From: Candidatus Bathyarchaeia archaeon
GTDB taxonomy: Archaea > Thermoproteota > Bathyarchaeia > 40CM-2-53-6
Assembly: GCA_035935655.1 (NCBI GenBank)
Contig: DASYWW010000012.1
Span: 141,618-205,617, forward strand
Reading direction: 5' to 3'
DNA: 64,000 nucleotides
Part shown: one piece after another, positions 63,784 through 64,000 of the stretch
How the letters are laid out: each line of letters opens with the position of its first letter
Position numbering within the stretch: the stretch's first letter is position 1
Made by a program: the position numbers and the translations under genes
Notes under the pieces: generated by a model
Told to the model about the DNA's origin: nothing
Seen by the model: only the letters and a program-made list of their open reading frames with translations
Database searches by the model: none

Positions 63784-64000
63784 CTATTGAGGTTGCGAAG
63801 GAACTTCTAGCAGGGTCGAGTATTTCGGGCCGGAACTGGAAAGAATGCTCTGTTTGAGACGGACTTTATCCACTGTGATCGTGCCAAAGCTCTCGTCGAC
63901 CAAGCGCTGGAGAAAATTGCTGATCTCGTCTCGCTTTCTCCCGGACTTGACCCGCGCTATCGTGATATGGGGACTGAAGGGGCGGTTTTCCCGTCTGAAA
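63784..64000 (-). CDS. thpR: RNA 2',3'-cyclic phosphodiesterase ThpR (partial, N-terminus beyond window)
   Basis: The right edge contains the C-terminal 71 codons. They include FSPHITIARVKSG, the second H-x-T motif of the 2H phosphoesterase family, and end VDKVRLKQSIL, SSSGPKYSTLLEVPSQPQ. The family is known as archaeal 2'-5' RNA ligase/ThpR and often neighbours cca, as here. Confidence 0.85.
   Translation of the reverse strand, partial: FRRENRPFSPHITIARVKSGRKRDEISNFLQRLVDESFGTITVDKVRLKQSILSSSGPKYSTLLEVPSQPQ

Noticed and set aside
1-64000. CRISPR array, IS element, prophage or rRNA operon
   Set aside because: No regularly spaced repeats, transposase or integrase motifs, or rRNA sequence were seen.

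Overview
The window is archaeal chromosome. It carries a proteasome beta subunit, KH/beta-CASP ribonuclease aCPSF1, FEN1, SepF, an LSm protein, Rpo12, tRNA-splicing endonuclease EndA, Nop5/fibrillarin, archaeal CCA-adding enzyme, an Lhr-type helicase and an archaeal HMG-CoA synthase. The DDAGRG form of RNase HII, the gene set and the promoters (short TTTAAA-type TATA boxes, many leaderless TTG starts) point to a Thaumarchaeota/TACK-related lineage. That placement is inference; the domain is not in doubt. No rRNA, convincing tRNA, IS element, prophage or CRISPR array is visible. Most of the window is dense housekeeping DNA, with accessory patches around 7.8-10.8 kb (surface protein), 41-43 kb and 50-54 kb.

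The most striking feature is at 313-993. The gene for protein-L-isoaspartate methyltransferase (pcm) carries an in-frame stop. The 21 nt around the stop fold into a textbook archaeal bulge-helix-bulge (3-nt bulge, 4-bp helix, 3-nt bulge). Cutting at the canonical positions and joining the exons removes the stop and recreates the family motif S-A-P-H-M. This looks like a protein-coding pre-mRNA intron cut by EndA, and an endA gene lies at 13.6 kb.

Layout: 0-3.8 kb holds DUF371 (partial), split pcm, fen1, and divergent larB/larE for nickel-pincer cofactor synthesis. 4-8 kb holds psmB, aCPSF1, sepF, a PUA protein and LSm. 8-18 kb holds a large surface protein, rpo12, glyS, a DUF47 protein, endA, a small metallopeptidase-like gene, an ACT regulator, a regulator-hsp20 operon with two matched operator palindromes, and an M24 peptidase. 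18-26 kb holds an HMG-CoA synthase fused to DUF35, an M6 protease, a NitT/TauT-type ABC transporter and S-adenosylhomocysteine hydrolase. 26-33 kb is a histidine-utilisation cluster (hutH, a CofE-like ligase, hutU, hutI, and an M29-like protein without metal ligands). 33-41 kb holds nop5-flpA-UPF0216, pyrD, a DUF255 protein, an amidohydrolase and guaB.

41-50 kb holds a secreted metalloprotease, a degenerate LarA homologue, pyrE, an M16 peptidase pair, an EMAP/MetG-beta protein, rlmE, THEP1 and rnhB. 50-54 kb is accessory: a candidate C/D sRNA, a vapBC module with a frameshifted toxin, a Cys-rich surface protein, and about 800 bp of non-coding DNA with hairpins and one copy of a two-copy repeat. 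54-64 kb holds gamma-carbonic anhydrase, signal peptidase I, PadR, the Lhr helicase, an ABC-2 exporter operon, a COG2112 kinase, the CCA enzyme and the C-terminal end of thpR.

Functional themes are RNA processing (EndA, aCPSF1, LSm, Nop5/fibrillarin, RlmE, CCA enzyme, ThpR, RNase HII), nickel-pincer cofactor genes split between two loci, histidine degradation to formiminoglutamate, and secreted proteases made alongside signal peptidase.
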